A stretch of 10,335 nucleotides of DNA, taken from positions 1-10,335 of the forward strand of contig JBHEKP010000291.1 of the NCBI GenBank assembly GCA_041859375.1. The letters are read 5' to 3'. The number at the start of each line of letters is the position of its first letter. The first letter of the stretch is position 1. Positions 1 through 7,192 of the stretch are shown piece after piece. Below the pieces are notes generated by a model. That model saw only the letters and a program-made list of their open reading frames with translations, was not told the origin of the DNA and ran no database searches. Source of the stretch: JBHEKP01 sp041859375. GTDB lineage: Bacteria > Hydrogenedentota > Hydrogenedentia > Hydrogenedentales > CAITNO01. The translations under genes were made by a program, and so were the position numbers.

Positions 1-2975
1 TTTTCATGGATCCGGCGCATTTCCCCGAGCAGTTCCTTGTCCGCCGCAATGTCGTAGGCCTTCTTTTTCGCGCGCTTGTCGATGAACCGGTCGTGGTAGG
101 GCGCGTTGGCGTCAATCCACGCGGCCAGCCGGAGCCGCTCCTCCCCGGAGAGGCTGACCGCCGCGGTGTGCTTCCCGCCGGACAGGGCTGCCAGGAGCTT
201 GCTGTTGTGCGCGCCGTAGGCCATGGGCTGGGTGACGGTGGCGTCCTGCATGCGCGCCGGGGACAGGGACACCAGCCCGTTGGACAGGATGGTTTCAAAG
301 GCGCGGTTGTGGCCGTAGCCGGGCACCTCGTCGTCGTGGGAGAGGAGTCCGCCGGAGAAGTCCAGCCCGCCCGCGGGGTTCAGCCCCGCATGGCATCCGG
401 CGCAGTGCTCGTCCAGCACGGGCTGCACGTCCCGGAGGAAGCTGATCGTCTTGCCGCCCCAGGGCATGGGCGTCAGCGCGGAGGGTTCCTTCGCAAAGGC
501 CTCCGTCATGCCGCCGAGGGGGGCGGTCACCGGCGCGGAGGCGCGGGTTTCATGGCAGCCGACGCAGCTCCGCCGCTCGCCCGGCTGGAAGCTGATGAAG
601 GAGCGCATGCGCCGCAGCTCCATGCGGTTCTCGTCGAGGAGTTGGAAATACACCGCCCGGTCGGCGGGCACGCGGAAGGACACGCTGCCGTCGGCGCTGA
701 CGGGCACGTCGCCCAGAATGCGCACGGGCGTCCAGTTGGTCAGGTTCTTCCGCTCCGCGCCGGGGCCGCCGTAGCGGTGGTCCTCGCCGAAGCGGTGGCC
801 GCCGGAGGCGTTGTCATAGGGCCAGCCCACGGGCTCGGCGATGCGCAGCCACCGGATGCTGCCCGGCGGCAGGCTTTCGCTGCCCTGGGCGATGTTGCTC
901 ACGTAGCAGGCGGCCTCCCCGGCCGTGGTGTCCACGGCGGAGGGCAGGACGGGCGGCAAGGGCCGCGCCCGCAGGGGGACGGGCTGGAAGCAGGAGATGG
1001 CCGGGTCGCGGTAGAGCAGCTCCTTGTTGCCGTAAACGTCCACATAATAGAGGCCATATCCGGCGGGTTCCGTGGTGACGGCGCCGTGGGTGTAGGACGC
1101 GAGAAAGCATTTGTCCGACAAGGCCCAGGGGGTGCTGTAAAAGCCGTCCTGGTCGTCCGTGCCGCCCTCGGGCACGGGCACGCCGTCCATGCCGCCCTCC
1201 GGCGGGATCAGGTTCGGGGAGACCATGCCGATGCCGCGCGGTTCGTTCACGCCCCTGCCGTGGTCAATGACCACCAGCGGACCCACGGCCAGCGTGTGGT
1301 GGCCCGCCGCAACCGCCACCAGCTTGCTGCCGCCGGGGATGGAGCGCATGTCCTCCAGCGCCCAGGGGTTCGGGAAATGCTGCTTGAACAGGGCGTCCGC
1401 GCCGGTGCCGTCGGGGCGGACCACCCAGATGGATTGGATGAAGGCGAAACTGCGCTCGTGGTATTCCCAGCGCGTGTAGGCGATCATACCGTTGTCGAGG
1501 CAGTGGGGGAGGTAGTCGCCGTCCTTGTTCACGCTCATCCGGCGGATGCCGCCCCCGTCGGGGCGCATCACATAGAGGTTGCAGCTCGTCTCGTCCTTGT
1601 CGTACTCGTTGCACTGGAGGGAGGTGCCGCAGCGCTCCGAAACGAAGACAATGTCGCCGTTCGGCGTGTAGGTGGGGTCCAGGTCGCTCCATTCCCCGTC
1701 CGTCAACTGCCGCAGCGCGCCGTCCTTTAGGTTCAGTTCATAGAGGTGGGTGGGTTCCTCCTCGCGGCGGAGGCGGTAGCTCTGTGCGCGGTCCAGCCAG
1801 CCCTCGGGCGGTTCTTCGCTCCGCGCACGGGCATAACCGAAGACCACCCGGTCACCCCCGAACCACAGATCCATCCCGTGCACATGGCCCGGCCCCAGGG
1901 CCTTGTTGAGCAGGGTGTGCACCGACACCGCCGTGGCGGGATCGCTGAACAACGGCTTTCCATCGCCGGACTCCAGCACGCAGAGGTCGCCGCCGGGCTT
2001 GGACACCCAGGGCATGTGGTTCAGGCACACGTCGGGATAGGTTTCCTGGGTGAAACGCTTCACGAAAAGGAGCTTGTCAAAGTCCAGCAGCGGATTGGCC
2101 AGCACCAGCCGCCGCGCAATCCAGCGGGTTTCCAGATACAGCGCGCGCCGCGCCTCCTCCGGCGCGTCCGGGGGCAGGGCCGCGAGCCGCGCCGCCGCCC
2201 CGTCCAGCTCCCGCAGATGCGCCGACACGTCATGCCCGTCCGTTTGGAGCTGCACGGCCAGCGCCCGGGCCTTTTCGATGCGCCGGGCCGTGGGATATTC
2301 CGGCGGGCCCACGGTCTTCGGCGTGGACCACTGGCTCAGGCTGCTTTGGTCGGCGGGTTTGCCATGGGCGATGTTGGTGCTGTCGTCCCCGGCGGCATAC
2401 ACCTCCACCTCGTCCAAATGGAAAAAGAGCGGCGTGCCGCCGGGAATCGCAAGGCGCACATACCGGGTCGGCGGCGTCTGGGGACTGAAGCGCAATTCCA
2501 GCGGTGCGCCCCCGCTGATCCCCCCGAAATGCCGGCCCTGGTTGTCGTGCGCCAGCGTCCAGTTCTGCCCGTCGGTGGAGAAAAGGATCTGGACCGTGTC
2601 GGCGTTGTGCAGGCCCGGCGCGTAGTCAAGGCGGTTGTAGACCACCACACGCCCGACATTCACCGGCCCGCCCAGATCCACCTGCCACCAGGGATTTGCC
2701 TGCATGCCGACATGGAAGCCGTAGGCCCCGTTCTTCACCCCGTCGCAGGCGCCCGCCGCATCCGACCGGGTGCTAAGCGGGGTGGAGACGGACTTCAGCC
2801 AGTCCTCCTCGATCAACCGGCGCATTTCCTCCGCTTCCACCGGGGCTGTGGCCGGTGTGGCAAATGCGGCAATGGGGGGGAGGGGGGGCTCCTTTGCGGC
2901 GGACACTTCGGGGGAGAGGGACAGCAATGCCAAAAAACAACCCACCACCGCCAGTTTCAGCCCGCCCTGCGCCAT
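1..2975 (-). CDS. HzsA-related secreted diheme protein with N-terminal discoidin domain (3' end outside window)
   Basis: The reading frame is open from an ATG at 2975 to the left edge, giving 991 visible residues and no stop, so the C-terminus is missing. Residues 1-26 form a Sec signal peptide with likely cleavage after VSA. Residues about 60-193 look like an F5/8 type C (discoidin) carbohydrate-binding domain, with 'NPWWQVDLG' near residue 96. A helical linker is followed by TolB/WD40-like propeller blades from about residue 330 to 640 ('LRQLTDGEWSDLDPTYTPNG', 'LYVMRPDGGGIRRMS') with a cysteine cluster at C449, C455 and C465. Two c-type heme motifs follow: CVGCH (804-808) and CAGCH (858-862), the latter in the 'DVQPVLDEHCAGCHAG' setting seen in planctomycete-type cytochromes. 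This order matches proteins named after the hydrazine synthase alpha subunit. Periplasmic electron transfer or sugar-linked redox chemistry is an inference; the substrate is unknown. Real hydrazine synthesis is unlikely, because no HzsB/HzsC-like gene is visible and the discoidin fusion points to carbohydrate. The start is supported by a Shine-Dalgarno AAAGGA 8 nt upstream. Confidence 0.85.
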   Translation of the reverse strand, partial: MAQGGLKLAVVGCFLALLSLSPEVSAAKEPPLPPIAAFATPATAPVEAEEMRRLIEEDWLKSVSTPLSTRSDAAGACDGVKNGAYGFHVGMQANPWWQVDLGGPVNVGRVVVYNRLDYAPGLHNADTVQILFSTDGQNWTLAHDNQGRHFGGISGGAPLELRFSPQTPPTRYVRLAIPGGTPLFFHLDEVEVYAAGDDSTNIAHGKPADQSSLSQWSTPKTVGPPEYPTARRIEKARALAVQLQTDGHDVSAHLRELDGAAARLAALPPDAPEEARRALYLETRWIARRLVLANPLLDFDKLLFVKRFTQETYPDVCLNHMPWVSKPGGDLCVLESGDGKPLFSDPATAVSVHTLLNKALGPGHVHGMDLWFGGDRVVFGYARARSEEPPEGWLDRAQSYRLRREEEPTHLYELNLKDGALRQLTDGEWSDLDPTYTPNGDIVFVSERCGTSLQCNEYDKDETSCNLYVMRPDGGGIRRMSVNKDGDYLPHCLDNGMIAYTRWEYHERSFAFIQSIWVVRPDGTGADALFKQHFPNPWALEDMRSIPGGSKLVAVAAGHHTLAVGPLVVIDHGRGVNEPRGIGMVSPNLIPPEGGMDGVPVPEGGTDDQDGFYSTPWALSDKCFLASYTHGAVTTEPAGYGLYYVDVYGNKELLYRDPAISCFQPVPLRARPLPPVLPSAVDTTAGEAACYVSNIAQGSESLPPGSIRWLRIAEPVGWPYDNASGGHRFGEDHRYGGPGAERKNLTNWTPVRILGDVPVSADGSVSFRVPADRAVYFQLLDENRMELRRMRSFISFQPGERRSCVGCHETRASAPVTAPLGGMTEAFAKEPSALTPMPWGGKTISFLRDVQPVLDEHCAGCHAGLNPAGGLDFSGGLLSHDDEVPGYGHNRAFETILSNGLVSLSPARMQDATVTQPMAYGAHNSKLLAALSGGKHTAAVSLSGEERLRLAAWIDANAPYHDRFIDKRAKKKAYDIAADKELLGEMRRIHE

Positions 2976-3007
2976 GACCGGTATCCTTTACCTTCCTCCC
3001 CGTGCCC

Positions 3008-3037
3008 ATTACAGCATGCCGCCGCCGCCAGTTTCAA
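3008..3037 (-). promoter_or_regulatory. Sigma70-like promoter for the HzsA-related gene
   Basis: On the minus strand, TTGAAA (3032-3037) and TGTAAT (3008-3013) are separated by 18 nt, each matching 5 of 6 consensus bases. The predicted transcript would start near 3001, leaving a short leader of about 26 nt that holds a purine-rich stretch and the Shine-Dalgarno sequence. It sits at the expected distance from the ATG at 2975. This is a consensus match only. Confidence 0.5.
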
Positions 3038-3081
3038 AAAGACACCGGCATGGAGGTGCGCGAATTCCGGAAAAATGAGGC

Positions 3082-3111
3082 TTGATGACGTGCGGCCTGC
3101 GGACCTATACT
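3082..3111 (+). promoter_or_regulatory. Sigma70-like promoter for the Gfo/Idh/MocA gene
   Basis: TTGATG (3082-3087) and TATACT (3106-3111) are spaced 18 nt apart. The -10 box matches 5 of 6 bases and the -35 box 4 of 6. Transcription from here would give an untranslated leader of about 90 nt before the ATG at 3207. That leader contains a GC-rich hairpin at 3158-3174. The two divergent -35 boxes are only about 45 bp apart, so one regulator bound between them could control both directions. Confidence 0.5.
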
Positions 3112-3157
3112 TTTCCGGTTTGAGGTTCGCGCCCCCCATTGCCCCCCTTTTGGGAAG

Positions 3158-3174
3158 CCGCGCCGGGGGCGCGG
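3158..3174 (+). other. GC-rich hairpin in the leader of the oxidoreductase gene
   Basis: CCGCGC (3158-3163) and GCGCGG (3169-3174) can pair as a 6-bp all-GC stem with a 5-nt loop. It is followed by AAAACT rather than a U-tract, so it is not a convincing terminator. It lies about 20 nt upstream of the Shine-Dalgarno sequence and could affect translation or transcript stability. That role is inference. Confidence 0.35.
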
Positions 3175-3206
3175 AAAACTAACCGGAAACCCGCAGGGAG
3201 TCAACC

Positions 3207-4541
3207 ATGAAAACCAGCCGCCGTTCGTTCCTGATGCAGGCCGCCGCCCTTTCAGCCGCGCCCTTCATCCTGCCCGCCTCCGTCCGCGCCGCGGAAACGT
3301 CCCCGAACGACCTCATCACCATGGGGTTCATCGGCACGGGCAAGCAGAGCAAGCACCTGATCAACGCGTTTTTGCAGCACAAACGCTGCCGCGTGGTGGC
3401 GGTGTGCGACGTGGACACAACGCGCCGGAACGCGGCGCAGCAGCAGGTGGCGGATCATTACAAGTCCCGTCCGGAACTCAGCGCGCCGGAATGCAAGGCC
3501 TACAACGACTTCCGGGAAATCATCGCGCGCACCGACATAGACGCGGTGTGCATTGCCACGCCGGACCATTGGCACGCCATCCCGACGCTGGCCGCGCTGG
3601 AAAGCGGCAAGGACGTCTACTGCGAGAAGCCCCTGACCCACAACATCCACGAGGCGGTCACGGTGATAAAGGCGGTCAAGGACAGCAAGCGGGTGCTTCA
3701 GACCGGTTCGATGCAGCGGTCCATGGAGGAATTCCGTGTGGCCTGCGAACTGGTGCGCAACGGCGCCATTGGCAAAATTGACCGGGTGGAGTGCAGCTTC
3801 GGCCCCCCCGGAATTCCCTGCGACCTGCCTGAGGAGGAGATGGAGCCCGGTCTGGACTGGAACATGTGGGTCGGCCCCGCGCCCATGCGCCCCTACCATT
3901 CAGAGCTGAGTCCGCGCGGCGTCCACGACCACTTCCCGAACTGGCGCAATTACAAGGAATTCGGCGGCGGCATGGTGTGCGACTGGGGCGCCCACCACAT
4001 TGACATCGCCCAGTGGGGCCTGGGCATGGACGAGAGCGGCCCCGACGAGGTGCGCCCGCCCGACGATCCGAACGCCAAGGAGGGCGCGGTGCTCCACTAT
4101 GGCAAAACCATCCGCGTCATCCACAAGAACGGCTTCGGCGCCCATTTCTTCGGCAGTGACGGCGAGGTGAAGGTCAACCGCGGCAAGTTTGAGTTTGTGC
4201 TCAACGGGAAACGGATCGCCGGGTTCACCAGCCGCGAGGACGGCGGTTCCCTCGGCTCCGCCCTTTCCTTCGTCGAGAAGGAGTATCTGGCCAAGGCGAA
4301 GATCAAGCTGTACAAGAGCGCCGACCACATCCGCGACTTCCTGGACTGCGTGGAATCGCGCAAGCGTCCCGTCACCAACGAGGAGGTCGGCGGCCGCAGC
4401 GCCATCTGCTGCCACCTGATGAACCAGGCCTACTACAACCACGCGGTCATCAAGTGGAACCCGAAAAAGATGAAGTTCGCCCGCGGCAGCGGCAAGCCCG
4501 AATGGATGACCCGCGATTACCGCAGCCCCTGGAGCGTGTGA
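3207..4541 (+). CDS. Tat-exported Gfo/Idh/MocA family NAD(P)-dependent oxidoreductase
   Basis: This 444-residue protein opens with a twin-arginine signal (SRRSFLM, residues 4-10, then a hydrophobic stretch to about residue 29), so it probably leaves the cytoplasm folded with its cofactor. The mature part starts with a Rossmann fold: 'MGFIGTG' at 39-45 and the acidic strand end 'VCDVD'. The family hallmark EKP is at 140-142, following 'CIATPDHWHAIPTLAALESG'. The C-terminal half carries 'DWGAHHIDIAQW', whose D259 and H263 are the usual Dx3H catalytic pair. Members oxidise or reduce hydroxyl groups on sugars, inositols or related compounds; the substrate cannot be read from sequence. The closing 'TRDYRSPW' resembles the many Tat-secreted paralogues in planctomycete-like genomes. 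The start is fixed by AGGGAG (3195-3200), 6 nt from the ATG. It is transcribed away from the HzsA-like gene and is followed by a strong hairpin, so it is probably monocistronic. Confidence 0.92.
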   Translation: MKTSRRSFLMQAAALSAAPFILPASVRAAETSPNDLITMGFIGTGKQSKHLINAFLQHKRCRVVAVCDVDTTRRNAAQQQVADHYKSRPELSAPECKAYNDFREIIARTDIDAVCIATPDHWHAIPTLAALESGKDVYCEKPLTHNIHEAVTVIKAVKDSKRVLQTGSMQRSMEEFRVACELVRNGAIGKIDRVECSFGPPGIPCDLPEEEMEPGLDWNMWVGPAPMRPYHSELSPRGVHDHFPNWRNYKEFGGGMVCDWGAHHIDIAQWGLGMDESGPDEVRPPDDPNAKEGAVLHYGKTIRVIHKNGFGAHFFGSDGEVKVNRGKFEFVLNGKRIAGFTSREDGGSLGSALSFVEKEYLAKAKIKLYKSADHIRDFLDCVESRKRPVTNEEVGGRSAICCHLMNQAYYNHAVIKWNPKKMKFARGSGKPEWMTRDYRSPWSV

Positions 4542-4567
4542 TTCGGCGGGTGTCTTGCTTTGAAAAT

Positions 4568-4605
4568 CACCCCTTCCCGCCATGCGGCGATGGCGGGGAG
4601 GGGTG
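4568..4605 (+). terminator. Strong hairpin terminator after the oxidoreductase gene
   Basis: Arms at 4568-4583 (CACCCCTTCCCGCCAT) and 4590-4605 (ATGGCGGGGAGGGGTG) pair over 16 positions with one G-U wobble, around a 6-nt loop GCGGCG. The stem is preceded by AAAAT and followed by TGTTT, a short U-rich tail that fits intrinsic termination, although the tract is weak. It lies 27 nt after the oxidoreductase stop codon and 132 nt before the next start, so it separates the two transcription units. A dispersed palindromic element is the alternative. Confidence 0.65.
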
Positions 4606-4632
4606 TGTTTGAACAGGGACCGCGACCGCGTG

Positions 4633-4669
4633 CGGCGCGCGTTCAGGTCCCGGCGCGCGGCGGCCGCCG
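4633..4669. repeat. GC-rich direct repeat and 12-bp palindrome upstream of the DUF1846 gene
   Basis: The 9-mer CGGCGCGCG occurs at 4633-4641 and again at 4651-4659, 18 bp apart. It is followed by the perfect 12-bp palindrome CGGCGGCCGCCG (4658-4669). This lies between the upstream terminator and the next start codon, where a promoter must lie if the DUF1846 gene has its own. I find no good -35/-10 pair nearby. In DNA this GC-rich such repeats can arise by chance, so an operator role is tentative. Confidence 0.25.
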
Positions 4670-4737
4670 AAATGCCGCCGGAAAACCGTGCCCGGTCGGG
4701 TGGGGTGAGAACCATTGCGGAAAGGAAAGGGCTTTTA

Positions 4738-6261
4738 ATGACTGAAAAGAGGGCGGCCTTTGACGTGGACAAATACCTGGAGGAGCAGACCGGGGAGATC
4801 CTCCAGCGCATCAGGCGTTTTGACAACAAACTGTACATGGAATTCGGCGGCAAGCTGATTTTTGACTACCACGCCGCGCGGGTGCTGCCCGGCTACGACC
4901 CGAACGTGAAAATGCGCCTCCTTCAGCAGCTCAAGGATAAGATTGACATCATCCTTTGCATCCACGCCGGGGCCATCGACCGCAAGAAAATACGCGCCGA
5001 TTTCGGCATCACCTACGACGTGGACGTGCTCAAGCTGATTGACGACCTCCGCGGGGAATGGGGGCTGGACATAGCGGCGGTGGTCATCACCCGCTATGAC
5101 GACCAGCCCTCGGCGCGTCTTTTCAGGAACAAGCTTGAACGGCGCAACCTCAGGGTCCACACCCACCACGCCACCAAGGGCTACCCCACCGACGTGGATC
5201 TCATTGTCAGCCGCGAGGGCTACGGGCGCAACGACTATATTGAGACAACCCACCCCCTGGTGGTGGTGACCGGTCCGGGGCCCGGCAGCGGCAAGCTGGG
5301 CACCTGTCTTTCCCAGCTTTACCATGAATACAAACGGGGAGTTCAGGCGGGGTATGCCAAGTTCGAAACCTTCCCCATCTGGAGTCTTCCCCTGAAGCAC
5401 CCGGTGAACATGGCCTACGAGGCGGCCACGGCGGATCTCAAGGACGTGAACCTGATAGATCCCTTCCACATGGAAACCTACGGGAAGGTGGCCATTAACT
5501 ACAACCGTGACGTTGAGGCGTTCCCCCTGGTGAAACGCATTCTTGAAAAGATCACCGGGGCGGAGTCCCTCTATCATTCGCCCACCGACATGGGGGTGAA
5601 CCGGGCCGGATTTGGCATTGTTGACGAGGAGGGCGTCCGTGAGGCCGCAAGACAGGAGGTCATCCGCCGGGCGCTCCGGTACCGCTGCGAATATGCCATG
5701 GGCCTGGTTGACAGGGAAACGGTGGAACGGGTGGAGCTGATCATGAACGAACTGGGCGTGCAGGCCGAGGACCGGCCCGTGGTCTGCCCCGCCAGGGAGG
5801 CGGCGCGCCAGGCGGAAGCGGCGGGCAAGGGCCACGAGGGCGTCTATTGCGGCACGGCCCTCCAGCTCGCCGACGGCACCATCATCACGGGCAAAAACTC
5901 GCCCGTCATGCACGCCGCCACCAGCGCCGTGCTGAACGCCATCAAGCATATGGCGGAAATCCCCGACAGGATGCACCTGATTTCCCCAAACATCATCGAG
6001 GCGGTCGGCGCAATGAAAAAGGACATCAAGGCCGGCAAGAACGTCAGCCTGGACCTTGAGGAGGCGCTGATTGCCGTGGGCGCCTCCACGCCCTTCAACA
6101 GCGCGGCCAAGATGGCTGTCGAACAGCTCCGCAACCTGCGGGGATGCGAGATGCACAGCACCCACATCCCCACGCCCGGCGACGAGGCGGGCCTGAGAAA
6201 CCTGGGGATAAACCTGACCAGCGATCCGGTCTTTTCCACCGAAAGCCTTTATGTGACCTGA
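4738..6261 (+). CDS. UPF0371 / DUF1846 family protein, function unknown
   Basis: The 507-residue product matches the UPF0371 (DUF1846) family in length and along its whole sequence. Typical stretches are 'FDNKLYMEFGGKLIFDYHAA', 'DIILCIHAGAIDRKKIRADF', 'THHATKGYPTDVDLIVSREG', 'PLKHPVNMAYEAATADLKDV' and 'ITGKNSPVMHAATSAVLNAI'. Residues 178-189 (TGPGPGSGKLGT) follow a hydrophobic beta-strand and resemble a P-loop, but Leu replaces the usual Ser/Thr after Lys, so it is a nucleotide-binding-like loop rather than a classical Walker A. There is no signal peptide or membrane segment, so it is cytoplasmic. To my knowledge no biochemical role is established. An earlier in-frame start at 4582 lies inside the upstream hairpin and is rejected; AGGAAAGG (4723-4730) sits 7 nt before the ATG at 4738. 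A ROK kinase follows after 31 nt, suggesting an operon and a link to sugar or phosphate metabolism (inference). Confidence 0.9.
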   Translation: MTEKRAAFDVDKYLEEQTGEILQRIRRFDNKLYMEFGGKLIFDYHAARVLPGYDPNVKMRLLQQLKDKIDIILCIHAGAIDRKKIRADFGITYDVDVLKLIDDLRGEWGLDIAAVVITRYDDQPSARLFRNKLERRNLRVHTHHATKGYPTDVDLIVSREGYGRNDYIETTHPLVVVTGPGPGSGKLGTCLSQLYHEYKRGVQAGYAKFETFPIWSLPLKHPVNMAYEAATADLKDVNLIDPFHMETYGKVAINYNRDVEAFPLVKRILEKITGAESLYHSPTDMGVNRAGFGIVDEEGVREAARQEVIRRALRYRCEYAMGLVDRETVERVELIMNELGVQAEDRPVVCPAREAARQAEAAGKGHEGVYCGTALQLADGTIITGKNSPVMHAATSAVLNAIKHMAEIPDRMHLISPNIIEAVGAMKKDIKAGKNVSLDLEEALIAVGASTPFNSAAKMAVEQLRNLRGCEMHSTHIPTPGDEAGLRNLGINLTSDPVFSTESLYVT

Positions 6262-6292
6262 ACCGCCGCGCGGAACGGCAGGGAGATAGGCC

Positions 6293-7192
6293 ATGTCTTT
6301 GTTCGGAGGCATTGAGGCGGGCGGCACGAAATTCGTGTGCGCCGTGGGCACGGGACCGGGGGATGTGAGGGGGGAGGCGCGTTTCCCCACAACATCACCG
6401 GAGGAGTGCATCCGCCGGTCGGTGGAATTCTTCGTGGAAATGGGCCGGGAGCACGGTCCGCTGTCGGCGGTGGGCATCGCCTCCTTCGGCCCCGTTGATC
6501 CCAATCCCGCGTCGCCCACTTTTGGTCACGTCACCACCACTCCGAAGCCCGGCTGGGCGCACACGGACCTTGCGGGGCCGGTTGGGCGCGCGCTGGGCGT
6601 GCCGGTCGGTTTTGACACGGACGTGAACGGCGCCGCCCTGGGCGAGTCCAAGTGGGGCGCGGCGCGCGGCCTTGACACCTTCGTTTATGTCACCGTGGGC
6701 ACGGGCATCGGCGGAGGGGCGATGGTGAACGGCAGGCTGGTGCACGGGCTGATGCACCCGGAAATGGGCCATGTGATGCCGCCCCATGATCGGATGAAGG
6801 ATCCCTTCGCGGGTGCCTGTCCCTATCATGGGGACTGTCTTGAAGGGCTGGCCTCCGGACCGGCGATTGAACAGCGGTGGGGCATTAAGGCGCGGGAGCT
6901 TGAACCCGACCATCCCGCATGGGAGCTTGAGGCCAAATATCTGGCCCACGGCATTCTGCCGCAGATTTACATCCTTTCCCCGCAGCGCATCATCATGGGC
7001 GGCGGTGTGATGGATCAGGCTCATTTGTTCCCCAGAATCCGCCGCCATGTGCGCGCAATCCTCAATGACTACATACAGTCGCCTGTGCTGCTGGGCGACA
7101 TGGAAGAGTACATCGTGCCGCCGGGCCTGGGAAACAGGGCCGGGGTGCTGGGCGCGATTGCGCTGGCACAACTGGCGGCGGGGACTCAGTAG
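6293..7192 (+). CDS. ROK family sugar kinase, probable fructokinase
   Basis: This 299-residue cytoplasmic protein has the expected ROK length and motifs. The N-terminal phosphate-binding loop is 'GGIEAGGTKFVCAVG'. The catalytic region is 'FDTDVNGAALGE' with D110 and N112. The second phosphate loop is 'VTVGTGIGGG' (133-142). 'HPEMGH' (155-160) is followed by C176, H179 and C182 in 'CPYHGDCLEG', the His-Cys-x2-His-x2-Cys set that binds structural zinc in ROK kinases. The overall style ('GGIEAGGTKF', 'HPEMGH', 'CPYHGDCLEGLASGPA') is closest to bacterial ROK fructokinases of the YdhR/GmuE type, which make fructose 6-phosphate from fructose and ATP. Related hexoses or mannose cannot be excluded. 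AGGGAG (6280-6285) lies 7 nt before the ATG, and the gene starts 31 nt after the DUF1846 stop, so the two are probably co-transcribed. Its 3' end overlaps the convergent gamma-glutamyltransferase gene by 7 bp. Confidence 0.9.
   Translation: MSLFGGIEAGGTKFVCAVGTGPGDVRGEARFPTTSPEECIRRSVEFFVEMGREHGPLSAVGIASFGPVDPNPASPTFGHVTTTPKPGWAHTDLAGPVGRALGVPVGFDTDVNGAALGESKWGAARGLDTFVYVTVGTGIGGGAMVNGRLVHGLMHPEMGHVMPPHDRMKDPFAGACPYHGDCLEGLASGPAIEQRWGIKARELEPDHPAWELEAKYLAHGILPQIYILSPQRIIMGGGVMDQAHLFPRIRRHVRAILNDYIQSPVLLGDMEEYIVPPGLGNRAGVLGAIALAQLAAGTQ

Noticed and set aside
6..3182. Two long plus-strand open frames (6-1730 and 1746-3182)
   Set aside because: They are antisense to the HzsA-like gene. Their translations are low-complexity Gly/Ala/His/Arg/Val text with no family resemblance, while the minus strand gives a coherent multidomain protein with heme motifs.
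4582..4737. In-frame 52-codon N-terminal extension of the DUF1846 protein
   Set aside because: It begins inside the upstream hairpin, is Arg/Ala-rich and unlike the family N-terminus, and a good Shine-Dalgarno sequence precedes the ATG at 4738.
4735..6519. 594-codon minus-strand open frame
   Set aside because: It is the antisense shadow of the DUF1846 and kinase genes, which match known families over their full length; GC-rich codon bias keeps the opposite strand open.
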